From the NCBI RefSeq assembly GCF_005889715.1, contig NZ_VCKW01000042.1, positions 1-45,147 of the forward strand: a DNA stretch of 45,147 nt. The letters are read 5' to 3'. A model generated the notes under the pieces. That model saw nothing but the letters and a program-made list of their open reading frames with translations. It ran no database searches and was not told where the DNA came from. Of the stretch, positions 14,301-22,302 are shown in pieces (the stretch's first letter is position 1; each line of letters starts with the position of its first letter). This stretch comes from Actinomadura soli. Its GTDB lineage: Bacteria > Actinomycetota > Actinomycetes > Streptosporangiales > Streptosporangiaceae. Made by a program: the position numbers and the translations under genes.

Positions 14301-15771
14301 TCGCGGCGGTCCCGGCATGGCGGCCGGCGCGGCGGCCGAAGAAGGTGCCGTCGCCCAGGGACGTGCCGCTGACGTAGCCCTCGCCGTGCATGCCGGACGC
14401 GGCGCGTCCCGCCGCGTACAGGCCGGGCACCGGGACGCCGGAGTGGTTCAGGACCTCACCGTCCACGGTGGTGTGCAGCCCGCCGAGAGTGAATCCGGCC
14501 GCGCCCGTCGCGGAGCCCGTCCCGCCGCCGAAGAATCCGGCGCGCGGGTCGATCGCCGCGAACGGCGGTTTCAGGGGGCGCAGCCATTTCGGGTCCTTGT
14601 GGAAGTACGGGTCCTCGCCGTTGGCGGCGTGCCGGTTGTACGTCTCGACCGTCGACTCCAGGGAGCCTGCGGGCATGCCCAACGACTCCTCCAGTTCGGC
14701 GAGCGTTTCGGTGACGTGCTTAGGGCGCAGGCCCCAGCGGTCGGGTTCGGGGACGTCCTCGAACCCCTCCTCGTCGATGATCGTCCAGTAGGGGCCGGGC
14801 TGGTGCTTGACGGCGTGGACGCTCCAGTGGCCCGGGTACACGTCCTCGTTGAGGAAGCGGCGGCCGAGACCGTCCACGAGCATCCCCCGGCACACCATCG
14901 CGGGCAGGGCGGTGAGCGCGATCTCCACCACCGACATGCGGCGGGTGGCGGCGCCGATCGCGGTGGCCATCCGGATGCCGGAGCCGTCGTCCAGGCCGTC
15001 GCTGACCTTGCCGTGCCCGAGCAGCAGCGGCGCGTGGTCGGCGAGCATCTCGTCGTTGTCGACGAACCCGCCGGTCGTGAGGATCACGGCTCTGCGGGCG
15101 CGGTAGGTGACCGTGTTGCCGTACTTGCGGGCGACGGCGCCGGTGACGCGTCCGGTGGCGTCCAGGACGAGGTTCGTCGCGAGGGTGTCGGTGTGCGTGA
15201 CGGCGCCCGCCGCCGTCGCGGCGGCCGACAGCCGCTCCATGAGGACGCCGCCGCCGAACCCGCCCGCCGCCGGGCGGTGCCCGCGCGGGACGGGGCGGGA
15301 GATCGTGTTGTACGGCCAGGCGTTCTCCCCCAGCCACATCAGCCCGTCCTCGGACATCGGCATCCAGGTGGGCGCGTCGTAGAACGTCGGGTTGAACGGC
15401 ACGCCGCGCTCGCGGAACCACTCGAAGTGCTCGACGCTCCCGTCGCAGTACAGCCGCAGCTTCGCGGTGTCGGCGTTCGGGCCGAGCGCCGCCTCCAGGT
15501 AGGCGTACATGGCGCCGGGGTCGTCGTCGAAGCCGCACGCCTTCTGGATCTCGGTGCCGCCGCCCAGGTACAGCTCGCCGCCCGACTGCGCGGACGTGCC
15601 GCCCGGCCCGCTCGCCCGTTCCAGGACGACGACGTCCGCGCCCGACCGCGCCGCCTCGAACGCCGCCGCCGCGCCCGCGCATCCGAACCCGACGACGAGC
15701 ACGCCGCACTCGTGGTCGAAGGCGCCGATGCCGCTCGCCGCGAACGGCTCGACCGAAGGCCGGGAGGTCAC
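14293..15771 (-). CDS. FAD-dependent dehydrogenase, ketosteroid dehydrogenase-like
   Basis: A 492-residue flavoprotein of the fumarate reductase/KstD superfamily. The N-terminal FAD loop is VLVVGFGCAGAAAAFEAARSG (about 24-44 in total) followed by VVLERASGPGGTSAQSGG. A second FAD contact is ILTTGGFVDNDEM. The C-terminal GLYAAGRAASGMHGEGYVSG and GTSLGDGTFFGRRAG complete the fold. The YxGxG signature seen in the KstD at 18938 is not obvious, so the reaction may differ: a ketosteroid Delta4(5-alpha)-dehydrogenase or a related enzyme is possible. GTG 15771 follows the hsaC stop by four bases, making it the last gene of the hsaD operon. Confidence 0.8.
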   Translation of the reverse strand: MTSRPSVEPFAASGIGAFDHECGVLVVGFGCAGAAAAFEAARSGADVVVLERASGPGGTSAQSGGELYLGGGTEIQKACGFDDDPGAMYAYLEAALGPNADTAKLRLYCDGSVEHFEWFRERGVPFNPTFYDAPTWMPMSEDGLMWLGENAWPYNTISRPVPRGHRPAAGGFGGGVLMERLSAAATAAGAVTHTDTLATNLVLDATGRVTGAVARKYGNTVTYRARRAVILTTGGFVDNDEMLADHAPLLLGHGKVSDGLDDGSGIRMATAIGAATRRMSVVEIALTALPAMVCRGMLVDGLGRRFLNEDVYPGHWSVHAVKHQPGPYWTIIDEEGFEDVPEPDRWGLRPKHVTETLAELEESLGMPAGSLESTVETYNRHAANGEDPYFHKDPKWLRPLKPPFAAIDPRAGFFGGGTGSATGAAGFTLGGLHTTVDGEVLNHSGVPVPGLYAAGRAASGMHGEGYVSGTSLGDGTFFGRRAGRHAGTAAIR

Positions 15772-15775
15772 GCCG

Positions 15776-16684
15776 TCACTTCCCGCGCGGGACGAACGCG
15801 GCCAGCGGTTCCGAGCCTGACCAGTCGTGGCCCCAGTAGCTGTCCTTGGTGATCTCTTCGGCGGTGTAGGACGTCTCGTCCACGAGCAGGCCCTCGCAGC
15901 CGTACTCGATGTCCCAGCCGCCGGGCGCCCGCACGTAGAACGAGACCATCCTGTCGTTGGTGTGGCGGCCGAGCGTCGAGGAGATCGAGAAGCCCTGCGC
16001 GGTGACGGCGTCGAGCGCGGTGCCGACCGCGTCCAGCGTGTCGACCTCCACCATCAGGTGGACGAGCCCCGGGTCGCCGTCGTGCGGGGCCGGGCAGATC
16101 GCGAGGCTGTGGTGCCGCTGGTTGACGCCCATGAACCGGATCCGGACCTTGCCGCCGCCGACCTTCATCGCGCCGCGCGGCAGGAAGCCGAGCACCTCGT
16201 TGTAGAACGCCACGGTCGCGGCGAAGTTCGGGGTGGGCAGTACGACGTGGCCCATGCCCATCGCGCCGGTGACGAACTTCTGCGCGAAGCCGGTGCGCAG
16301 CGGGCTGTGGTCGAGCACCGGTCCGAAGAACACCTCGACGGGGGTGCCGCCGGGGTCGGTGAACGCGATGACCTCTTCGGCGTCGCGCTCCGCCGCCTCC
16401 TCCGGCGTCAGCGCCGTCACCGCCGTCCCGGCCTTCTCGACGGCCTCCCGGACGGCGGCCAGCGCGTACTGGTCGCGGACCTCCCAGCCCACGGCGAGCA
16501 CCCGGTCACCGTCGCCGGGCAGCACGGCGAGGCGCGCCCGGCGCTCGTCCATGCGCAGGTACAGGCCGTCCGGGTCGGGGCCGCTGCCCTCGGCGAATCC
16601 GAGCCCGCCGAGCGCGAACTCGCGCCAGCGCTCGATGTGGCGGGTCTGGACCTTCAGGTATCCCAGACCTCGGATATGCGTCAT
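15776..16684 (-). CDS. hsaC: Extradiol ring-cleavage dioxygenase (HsaC)
   Basis: A 302-residue two-domain type I extradiol dioxygenase (vicinal oxygen chelate fold). It cleaves the catechol 3,4-DHSA between C4 and C5 during steroid A-ring opening. Iron ligands are visible as His146 (GMGHVVLPT), His209 (GLVHLMVEV) and Glu260 (WDIEYGCEG). The second-shell residues Tyr250 (SFYVRAPGG), His241 (TLGRHTND) and the NQRHHSLA pair are also in place. Length and motifs match M. tuberculosis HsaC. ATG 16684 has GAAGGGA upstream. It sits between the second HsaA-like gene and the FAD dehydrogenase in one operon. Confidence 0.92.
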   Translation of the reverse strand: MTHIRGLGYLKVQTRHIERWREFALGGLGFAEGSGPDPDGLYLRMDERRARLAVLPGDGDRVLAVGWEVRDQYALAAVREAVEKAGTAVTALTPEEAAERDAEEVIAFTDPGGTPVEVFFGPVLDHSPLRTGFAQKFVTGAMGMGHVVLPTPNFAATVAFYNEVLGFLPRGAMKVGGGKVRIRFMGVNQRHHSLAICPAPHDGDPGLVHLMVEVDTLDAVGTALDAVTAQGFSISSTLGRHTNDRMVSFYVRAPGGWDIEYGCEGLLVDETSYTAEEITKDSYWGHDWSGSEPLAAFVPRGK

Positions 16685-16713
16685 CGTCGTCGGTCCCTTC
16701 TTCGGCTTTCGGG

Positions 16714-17898
16714 TCAGATCATCGAGCGCATGGGGCCCTGCGGCGGTTCGATGTCCAGGTCGGTGAGGGCGGAGACGTGGTAGACGGCCCCGGGGACGTG
16801 GATCGCGTGGGCGAGGCCGACGTGCGCGTCCCGCCAGAACCGCTGGATCGGGTTGTCGCTGCGCATCGCGTTCCCGCCCGACCGGGCGACGATCTCGTCC
16901 ATCGCCCGCACCGCCCGCCACGCCGCGCGGACCTGCGTGCGGCGGCCCGTGGCGCGCTCGGCGAACGTCGGCTCGTGACCGGCGGCGACCTGGTCGTAGA
17001 CGCGCGAGCAGTTGTCGAGGAGCGCCGTCCGGGACGCCTTGATCTCCTCCGCGGCCTCGCTGATCGCGTACAGCACGTACGGGTCGTCCTTGATCTTCGT
17101 GCCGGTGATCTGGACGCGGTCGCGCTGGTAGGCGAGGTGATGGTGCAGCGCGCCCTCCGCGATGCCGATGACGGCGGCCGTGATCCCGAGCGGGAACACG
17201 CACGAGAACGGCATCAGGTAGGACGGGTTCGCCAGCCCGGCGTCGCGGGCCGCGGAGCCGTCCACGACCTTGGTGTATTCGAGCGTCCGGTAGGCGGGGA
17301 CGAAGGCGTCCCTGACGATGATGTCCTTGCTGCCGGTGCCCTTCAGCCCGGCGACGTCCCACGAGTCCTCGACGATCTCGTAGTCGGAGCGCGGCAGGAT
17401 GAGGTGCAGCGAGCGGGGCGGCCGCGCGACCTTGCCGTCCGCGTCGCCGAGCATCCCGCCGAGGAAGATCCAGTCGCAGTGGTCGGTGCCGGACGAGAAC
17501 TGCCAGCGCCCGCTGAACACGTAGCCGCCGTCGACCGGGCGGGCCACGCCCATCGGGGCGTACGGCGAGGCGATCCACACGTCCGGGCCGCCGGACCAGA
17601 TCTCCTCGCGGACCCTCGGGTCGGCGTACGCCATCTCCCACGGGTGGACGCCGACGATCCCGGCGACCCAGCCGGTGGAGCCGTCGAGGGCGGAGACGCC
17701 CATCACGGTCTCGGCGAACTCGCGGGGGTGGACCTCCAGGCCGCCATGCGCCTCCGGCTGCAGCAGGCGGATGACGCCGGTCTCGCGGAGCGCCCGCGCG
17801 GCCTCGTCGTCCAGCCGGCCGAGTGCCTCGTTGACGGGGCCGAGCCCGCGGATCCGCTCCGCCCGTTCCATGATCGCGTCCAGCGCCCGTGCTGCCAT
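16714..17898 (-). CDS. Second HsaA-like flavin-dependent monooxygenase
   Basis: A 394-residue group D flavin monooxygenase with the HsaA plan: LDGSTGWVAGIVGVHPWEM, SPYAPMGVARPVDGGYVFSG, FSSGTDHCDWIFLGGML, GLKGTGSKDIIVRDAFVPAYR and IQRFWRDAHVGLAHA. It is clearly less like M. tuberculosis HsaA than the gene at 10554, especially in the central part (FPLGITAAVIGIAEGALHHH) and at the C-terminus. Even so, it is this paralogue that lies in the operon with hsaC, kshB, kstD and hsaD. Either the two have split substrates (3-HSA versus a related phenol) or one is specialised for another steroid. It depends on a reductase such as the HsaB at 21691. Confidence 0.85.
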   Translation of the reverse strand: MAARALDAIMERAERIRGLGPVNEALGRLDDEAARALRETGVIRLLQPEAHGGLEVHPREFAETVMGVSALDGSTGWVAGIVGVHPWEMAYADPRVREEIWSGGPDVWIASPYAPMGVARPVDGGYVFSGRWQFSSGTDHCDWIFLGGMLGDADGKVARPPRSLHLILPRSDYEIVEDSWDVAGLKGTGSKDIIVRDAFVPAYRTLEYTKVVDGSAARDAGLANPSYLMPFSCVFPLGITAAVIGIAEGALHHHLAYQRDRVQITGTKIKDDPYVLYAISEAAEEIKASRTALLDNCSRVYDQVAAGHEPTFAERATGRRTQVRAAWRAVRAMDEIVARSGGNAMRSDNPIQRFWRDAHVGLAHAIHVPGAVYHVSALTDLDIEPPQGPMRSMI

Positions 17899-17921
17899 CG
17901 CCTGTCTCCCGTGGTGTGTCG

Positions 17922-18941
17922 TCAGCCGTCGTAGGTGATCTTCAGCCGGTCGGTGACCGGCCTCGCCTGACAGGCGAGGATGAGGCCGTCGGCGAGGTCC
18001 TGTGCGTCGAGGACCGCGTTGGCGTCCAGGGTGACCTCGCCCTCCAGCGCCACGCAGGCGCACGCCGAGCAGTTCCCCTCCCGGCAGGAGAACGGGGCGT
18101 CCACCCCGGCGCGCAGCAGGGCGTCCAGGAGCCGCTCGGACTTGGGCCAGGGCACCGTCCGCGTCTCGCCGTCCATCTCGACCTCGATCTCACCGATCTC
18201 CCCGCCGGGCGCGGGCTCGCCGGGCGCCTCGGGGTCCTCGAACGGGTCGTTCTCCAGGGAGAAGAAGCGCTCGACGTGCACCCGCATGCCCAGGCCGGTG
18301 AACGTGTCCGTGACCAGGTCCATGAAGACCTCGGGGCCGCACACGAACGCCTGCCGTCGCGTGTAGGGGCGAGCCAGGGACCGGACGGTGGCGGGCGTCG
18401 GCAGCCCCTGCACCGACTCCAGGAGATGGACGACCGTCAGCCGGTCGGGGTGCTCCTCGGTAAGGGCGCGTAGCTCGTCGGCGAAGATGACGGATCGTTC
18501 GTCGCGGTTGGCGTAGAGGAGGGCGACCTTTCCCCTCCCGCCCGCCAGGCACGACTTCAGGATCGACATGACCGGGGTGATGCCGCTGCCGCCCGCGACG
18601 AGCAGCAGGTCGTCGTCCAGCGACGACGGGGTGAACGTGCCCGCCGGGCGCAGCACCTCCAGCACGTCGCCCGCCGTGACGTTGTCGCAGATCCAGTTGG
18701 ACCCGAGACCGCCCTCGACCCGCTTCACCGTCACCTTCAGCCGGTCGTCGGTGAGCGGCGAGCTGCACAGCGAATAGCAGCGCGCCGCCCAGCCGTCCTC
18801 GGCCGGGACCCTGACGGTGAGGAACTGCCCGGGACGATAGGAGAACCGGTCCCGGTCGCCCTCGGCCGGTTCGAGGACGAGCGAGTGCGCCTCCGCCGTC
18901 TCGTGGACGACGTCGACCACCCGCGCCTTGAGTCCCGTCAT
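17922..18941 (-). CDS. kshB: 3-ketosteroid 9-alpha-hydroxylase reductase (KshB)
   Basis: A 339-residue three-domain reductase that passes electrons from NAD(P)H through FAD and a plant-type [2Fe-2S] cluster to KshA. The FAD site is RCYSLCSS (about 54-61), the nucleotide site is GGSGITPVMS (117-126) with CGPEVFMD near 201-208, and the C-terminal cluster ligands are Cys286, Cys291, Cys294 and Cys324 (CREGNCSACAC, then LILACQA). The order FNR domain then ferredoxin domain is that of KshB/HmpX-type proteins. The start overlaps the kstD stop as ATGA. KshA itself is encoded 6 kb away on the other strand. Confidence 0.93.
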   Translation of the reverse strand: MTGLKARVVDVVHETAEAHSLVLEPAEGDRDRFSYRPGQFLTVRVPAEDGWAARCYSLCSSPLTDDRLKVTVKRVEGGLGSNWICDNVTAGDVLEVLRPAGTFTPSSLDDDLLLVAGGSGITPVMSILKSCLAGGRGKVALLYANRDERSVIFADELRALTEEHPDRLTVVHLLESVQGLPTPATVRSLARPYTRRQAFVCGPEVFMDLVTDTFTGLGMRVHVERFFSLENDPFEDPEAPGEPAPGGEIGEIEVEMDGETRTVPWPKSERLLDALLRAGVDAPFSCREGNCSACACVALEGEVTLDANAVLDAQDLADGLILACQARPVTDRLKITYDG

Positions 18942-20605
18942 CGCGGCCCCGCCGCGGCGGCGTGGCGCGCCGCGATGTAGCCGAACACGATGGACGGGCC
19001 GATCGTCGCGCCCGGCCCCGCGTACTCGTTGCCCATCACCGACGCCGACGAGTTCCCCGTCACGTACAGGCCCTCGATGACCGTCCCGTCCTCGCGCAGG
19101 ACGCGGGCGTGCTCGTCCGACACGAGGCCGCCCTTGGTGCCGAGGTCCCCGACCTCCAGCCTGAACGCGTAGTACGGCGCCGTGTCCAGGACGTCCAGGT
19201 TCGGGTTCTTCAGGTTGGGGTCGCCGTAGTAGCGGTCGTAGGCGGAGTCGCCGCGGCCGAAGTCGGGGTCCCTGCCCGCGCGGGCGTACCCGTTGAACGT
19301 CCGGACCGTCTCGATCAGCGCCGCCGCCGGGACGCCGATCTTCCCCGCCAGCTCCGCGAGCGACTCCGCCCTGACCGCGATGCCCGCGTCGTGGAACGCC
19401 TTCGGGACCGGGGCGCCGGGCAGGATCTGCGCGAACGGGTAGCGGGCGCGGGCCCTGGCGTCCATCACGAACCACGCCGGGACGTGCCCGCCCGCGAGCT
19501 GGTCGTGGACGAAGTTGACGTACGGCGCCGCCTCGTTGGTGAAGCGCGTCCCGTCCTGCGACACGATGACCTGCCGGGGAATGGCGCGCTCGGACACCAG
19601 CGGGATCGTCGCCCCGGCCGGGTGCCGGACGGCGGGCATCCACCAGGCGTCGTCCATCAGGTCCAGCGCCGCGCCGAGGCTCTCGCCAGCACGGATGCCG
19701 TCGCCGGTGTTCTCGCGGGCGCCCATCGCGAAGTCCGCCTGGCCGCCCTTGGGGAGATAGTGGTCGCGCATCTCCTGGTTGTGGTCGAAACCGCCCGTCG
19801 CGAGGAGGACGCCCTTCCGGCCGCGAATGCGCATCGCCGTGCCATCGCGTCCGGCGGCGACGATCCCGGTGACGCGGCCGCCCGCCGCCTCGTCGGTGAC
19901 GAGTCCGGTCATGGTCGTCTTCAGCCAGAGCGGGATCCCGGCGTCCTTGAGCGCCATCCGCATCCGGGCGACGAGCGCCCGCCCGCCGGTCGCCATGTGG
20001 CGGCGGCGGACCACGTTGGACGACACGCGCCACGCCGCCACCAGCGACGCCCGCCGCCCCGCCCAGGTGCGCTTGGCCATCGCGAGGTCGTGGTAGTCCT
20101 TGCTGGTGATCCAGAGGCCGAGCGGGCCCTTCATGCCGTTCGGCCGCTGGTGCCGCTCGTCCTCGCCGAGCTTGCGGGTGTCGAACGGCCTGGCCTCGAT
20201 GGACCGGCCCAGCGGACGTCCGCCGTCCAGCTCCGGGTGGTAGTCGGCGTAGCCCTTCGTCCAGAAGAACCGCATCCATCTGCTCTTGCAGAGCAGCTCC
20301 ATCGCCGCCGGGCCGTGGTCGACGAACGCGTCGAGCCGCGCGGCCGGGACGCGTCCCTCGGTGAGGAGGTCCAGGTAGCGGCGGATCGACTCGCGGCTGT
20401 CGTCGTGGCCGCGCGCCCTCAGCACCGGGTTGTTCGGGATCCAGATCCCGCCGCCGGAGATGCCGGTCGAGCCGCCGAACTTCGAGCCCTTCTCCACGAC
20501 CAGCACGCTCATCCCCGCGTCGTGGGCGGTCAGCGCGGCCGCCATCCCGCCACCGCCGCTGCCGACGACGACCAGGTCGAACTCGTGGTCCCACGCAAGC
20601 ATCAT
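18938..20605 (-). CDS. kstD: 3-ketosteroid Delta1-dehydrogenase (KstD)
   Basis: A 555-residue FAD flavoprotein that inserts the C1-C2 double bond in 3-ketosteroids such as 4-androstene-3,17-dione. The dinucleotide fold begins VVVGSGGGGMAAALTAHDAG and continues VVEKGSKFGGSTGISGGGIW. The C-terminal active-site signature EYAGPGATIGPS places Tyr528 and Gly532 where the catalytic Tyr and Gly of Rhodococcus KstD1 (487 and 491) lie. Length is normal (510-565). ATG 20605 overlaps the hsaD stop as ATGA. Together with KshAB it would generate 9-hydroxy-ADD, which opens spontaneously to 3-HSA. Confidence 0.9.
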   Translation of the reverse strand: MMLAWDHEFDLVVVGSGGGGMAAALTAHDAGMSVLVVEKGSKFGGSTGISGGGIWIPNNPVLRARGHDDSRESIRRYLDLLTEGRVPAARLDAFVDHGPAAMELLCKSRWMRFFWTKGYADYHPELDGGRPLGRSIEARPFDTRKLGEDERHQRPNGMKGPLGLWITSKDYHDLAMAKRTWAGRRASLVAAWRVSSNVVRRRHMATGGRALVARMRMALKDAGIPLWLKTTMTGLVTDEAAGGRVTGIVAAGRDGTAMRIRGRKGVLLATGGFDHNQEMRDHYLPKGGQADFAMGARENTGDGIRAGESLGAALDLMDDAWWMPAVRHPAGATIPLVSERAIPRQVIVSQDGTRFTNEAAPYVNFVHDQLAGGHVPAWFVMDARARARYPFAQILPGAPVPKAFHDAGIAVRAESLAELAGKIGVPAAALIETVRTFNGYARAGRDPDFGRGDSAYDRYYGDPNLKNPNLDVLDTAPYYAFRLEVGDLGTKGGLVSDEHARVLREDGTVIEGLYVTGNSSASVMGNEYAGPGATIGPSIVFGYIAARHAAAAGPR

Positions 20606-21471
20606 TCGTGGTCCTTCATGGTCAAGAACGCCAGGACGGCGCTCTCCCACGCGGACTTCTGCTCGATCATGACCCAGTGCCCGCAGTTCGGGAAGACGGT
20701 GACCTGGACGTCGGGGATCGTCCGCATCGGCAGGAGGGCCATGTCGACGGGGCTGACGCGGTCGTCCCGGCCCCACGTGATCAGCGTCTTGGCCTTGAGC
20801 CGGTGGAGCATCGCCCAGTACGGCGGCTCGTCCGACCGGGCCATCGCCTTCGCGCGGGCCGCCATCGCCTTGGACCCGTACATGCGGCGGGCACTGGCGA
20901 GCGTGCCGGGGTCGGTGGCCTGCCGCCAGCGCTCCTCGATCATCTCCTCGGTGACGAGGCCCGGGTCGTACACCATCGAGTGCAGCCACCGGACCAGGCG
21001 CTCGCGGGACGGATCGTCGGTGAACTCCATCAGGAGCCTGATGCCCTCGCCGGGCCCCGGGCTGAAGACGTTCCGCCCGATGCCGCCGATCGTGACGAGG
21101 CGTCGCACCCGCTCCGGATGGCTCAGCGCGACCTGCGTGCCGACGATGCCGCCCATCGAGTTGCCGATCACGTCGACCTGGGCGAGGTTCAGGCCGTCCA
21201 GGAACCGGACGGCGGCGCCCCCGGCGGCCGTCATCGGGTGCTCGCCGGTCGGGTCGCTGACGCCGAAGCCCGGGAACTCCAGGACCAGGCACCGGAAGTG
21301 CCCGGCGAACCGGGCGAGGTTGCCGCGGAAGTTCCGCCACCCGGTGACGCCGGGGCCCGAGCCGTGCAGCATCAGCAGCGGCGGGCCCTCGCCGGCCTCG
21401 TGGTAGCGCAGGACGCCCTGGTCGGTGGCGAGCTCGCGCAGCGTCGACTCGTAGGTCAACTCCGTGGGCAT
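20602..21471 (-). CDS. hsaD: 4,9-DSHA (meta-cleavage product) hydrolase (HsaD)
   Basis: A 289-residue alpha/beta hydrolase of the meta-cleavage product hydrolase group. It hydrolyses the C-C bond of the HsaC product 4,9-DSHA. The oxyanion region is LMLHGSGPGVTGWRNF, the nucleophile is Ser105 in VIGNSMGGIVG, and the catalytic acid and base are Asp237 (WGRDDRVSP) and His265 (CGHWVMIEQ). All agree with M. tuberculosis HsaD (Ser114, Asp241, His269). It is the first gene of the operon hsaD-kstD-kshB-hsaA2-hsaC-FAD dehydrogenase. Its promoter region is shared with divergent hsaB and carries a motif copy 71 bases upstream. Confidence 0.92.
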   Translation of the reverse strand: MPTELTYESTLRELATDQGVLRYHEAGEGPPLLMLHGSGPGVTGWRNFRGNLARFAGHFRCLVLEFPGFGVSDPTGEHPMTAAGGAAVRFLDGLNLAQVDVIGNSMGGIVGTQVALSHPERVRRLVTIGGIGRNVFSPGPGEGIRLLMEFTDDPSRERLVRWLHSMVYDPGLVTEEMIEERWRQATDPGTLASARRMYGSKAMAARAKAMARSDEPPYWAMLHRLKAKTLITWGRDDRVSPVDMALLPMRTIPDVQVTVFPNCGHWVMIEQKSAWESAVLAFLTMKDHE

Positions 21472-21541
21472 GATCTCTCAGTCCTCCGAGGGTGGCTTGC
21501 CCGGAACGTAATCCGCCCGGCCGCGCGGCCGTCCCGCCGAT

Positions 21542-21557
21542 CCCGATCAGCGGGACG
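21542..21557 (+). promoter_or_regulatory. Steroid-regulon motif, copy 4 (CCCGATCAGCGGGACG)
   Basis: Located 71-86 bases ahead of the hsaD start. With the preceding T it reads TCCCG-ATCAG-CGGGA (21541-21555), a near-perfect dyad. It is the best match to the consensus of the four copies. Confidence 0.6.
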
Positions 21558-21637
21558 CGCCGCGCCCCTGGAGCGCCGGTCCGCGCCCGCTTCCACTCAT
21601 CGGGATCTCCGGGCACCCCTTGACCAATGCCGCTTCA

Positions 21638-21665
21638 GCATCACTTGTTAGAAATGAAGTGATGC
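21638..21665. promoter_or_regulatory. Inverted repeat ahead of hsaB
   Basis: GCATCACTT and AAGTGATGC form a perfect nine-base inverted repeat around ten AT-rich bases (GTTAGAAATG), ending 25 bases before the hsaB start. The centre contains CTTGTTA and GAAATGAA, both also found ahead of the IclR gene, so the IclR protein is the candidate binder. Confidence 0.55.
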
Positions 21666-21690
21666 CGCTATGAGCCCCCGAGGTGAACAG

Positions 21691-22284
21691 ATGCCAGCCG
21701 AGCCAGCGCTCAGCGAAGACTCCGGAGCCGGGTCCGGGACCGCCCCGGACCCGGCGGACTTCCGGACGGCCATGGCGGAGTTCGCCACCGGCGTCACCGT
21801 GGTCACGGCCCTCGACCGTGGCGAGCCGGTCGGGTTCGCGTGCCAGTCGTTCGCGTCGGTGTCGCTGGAGCCCCCGCTGATCCTGTTCTGCGCGGACCGC
21901 CGCGGCCGTTCGTGGCCGCGGATCAGGGCGGCGGGACGGTTCTGCGTGAACGTGCTGGCCGAGGAGCAGCGGGAGCTGTGCGAGCGGTTCGGGTCGAGCC
22001 GGGGCGCGAAGTTCGAGGGCCTGGAATGGGACGTGTCACCCTGGGGCACCCCCTCGCTGCGGGACGTCCTGCTCTGCGTGCACGCCGCCGTCCACGACGT
22101 GCACGAGGCCGGCGACCACGAGATCGTGGTCGGGCGGGTGCTCGGCATCGAACGGCACGACGTCCGGGACGGCGCCTGGCGGCGTCCCATGGTGTTCTTC
22201 CGCAGCCGGTTCGGCATCAACGAACCCGACGCGCCCATCGCCCCCGACCCGTGGGGCATCGGCGACCGGTGGGGCTGGGGCTGA
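21691..22284 (+). CDS. hsaB: Flavin reductase component of HsaAB (HsaB)
   Basis: A 197-residue flavin reductase-like protein (FMN-binding split barrel) that supplies reduced flavin to HsaA. Landmarks are DFRTAMAEFATGVTVVTA, GFACQSFASVSLEPPLILFC, GRFCVNVLAEEQRELCERF and HEIVVGRVLGIE. These fit the HsaB/HpaC/TtdD family, with normal length. I chose ATG 21691, seven bases after GAGG; an in-frame ATG at 21670 is possible but would overlap the inverted repeat region more closely. The gene is transcribed away from hsaD and is convergent with the IclR gene. It is the only flavin reductase in the window, so it probably serves both HsaA-type oxygenases. Confidence 0.85.
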   Translation: MPAEPALSEDSGAGSGTAPDPADFRTAMAEFATGVTVVTALDRGEPVGFACQSFASVSLEPPLILFCADRRGRSWPRIRAAGRFCVNVLAEEQRELCERFGSSRGAKFEGLEWDVSPWGTPSLRDVLLCVHAAVHDVHEAGDHEIVVGRVLGIERHDVRDGAWRRPMVFFRSRFGINEPDAPIAPDPWGIGDRWGWG

Positions 22285-22302
22285 CAGCCACCGGCCGGGG
22301 TC

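Noticed and set aside
16777..17934. A 385-codon plus-strand frame across the second hsaA-like gene
   Set aside because: Shadow of the minus-strand gene: no family motifs and a translation typical of antisense to GC-rich coding DNA.
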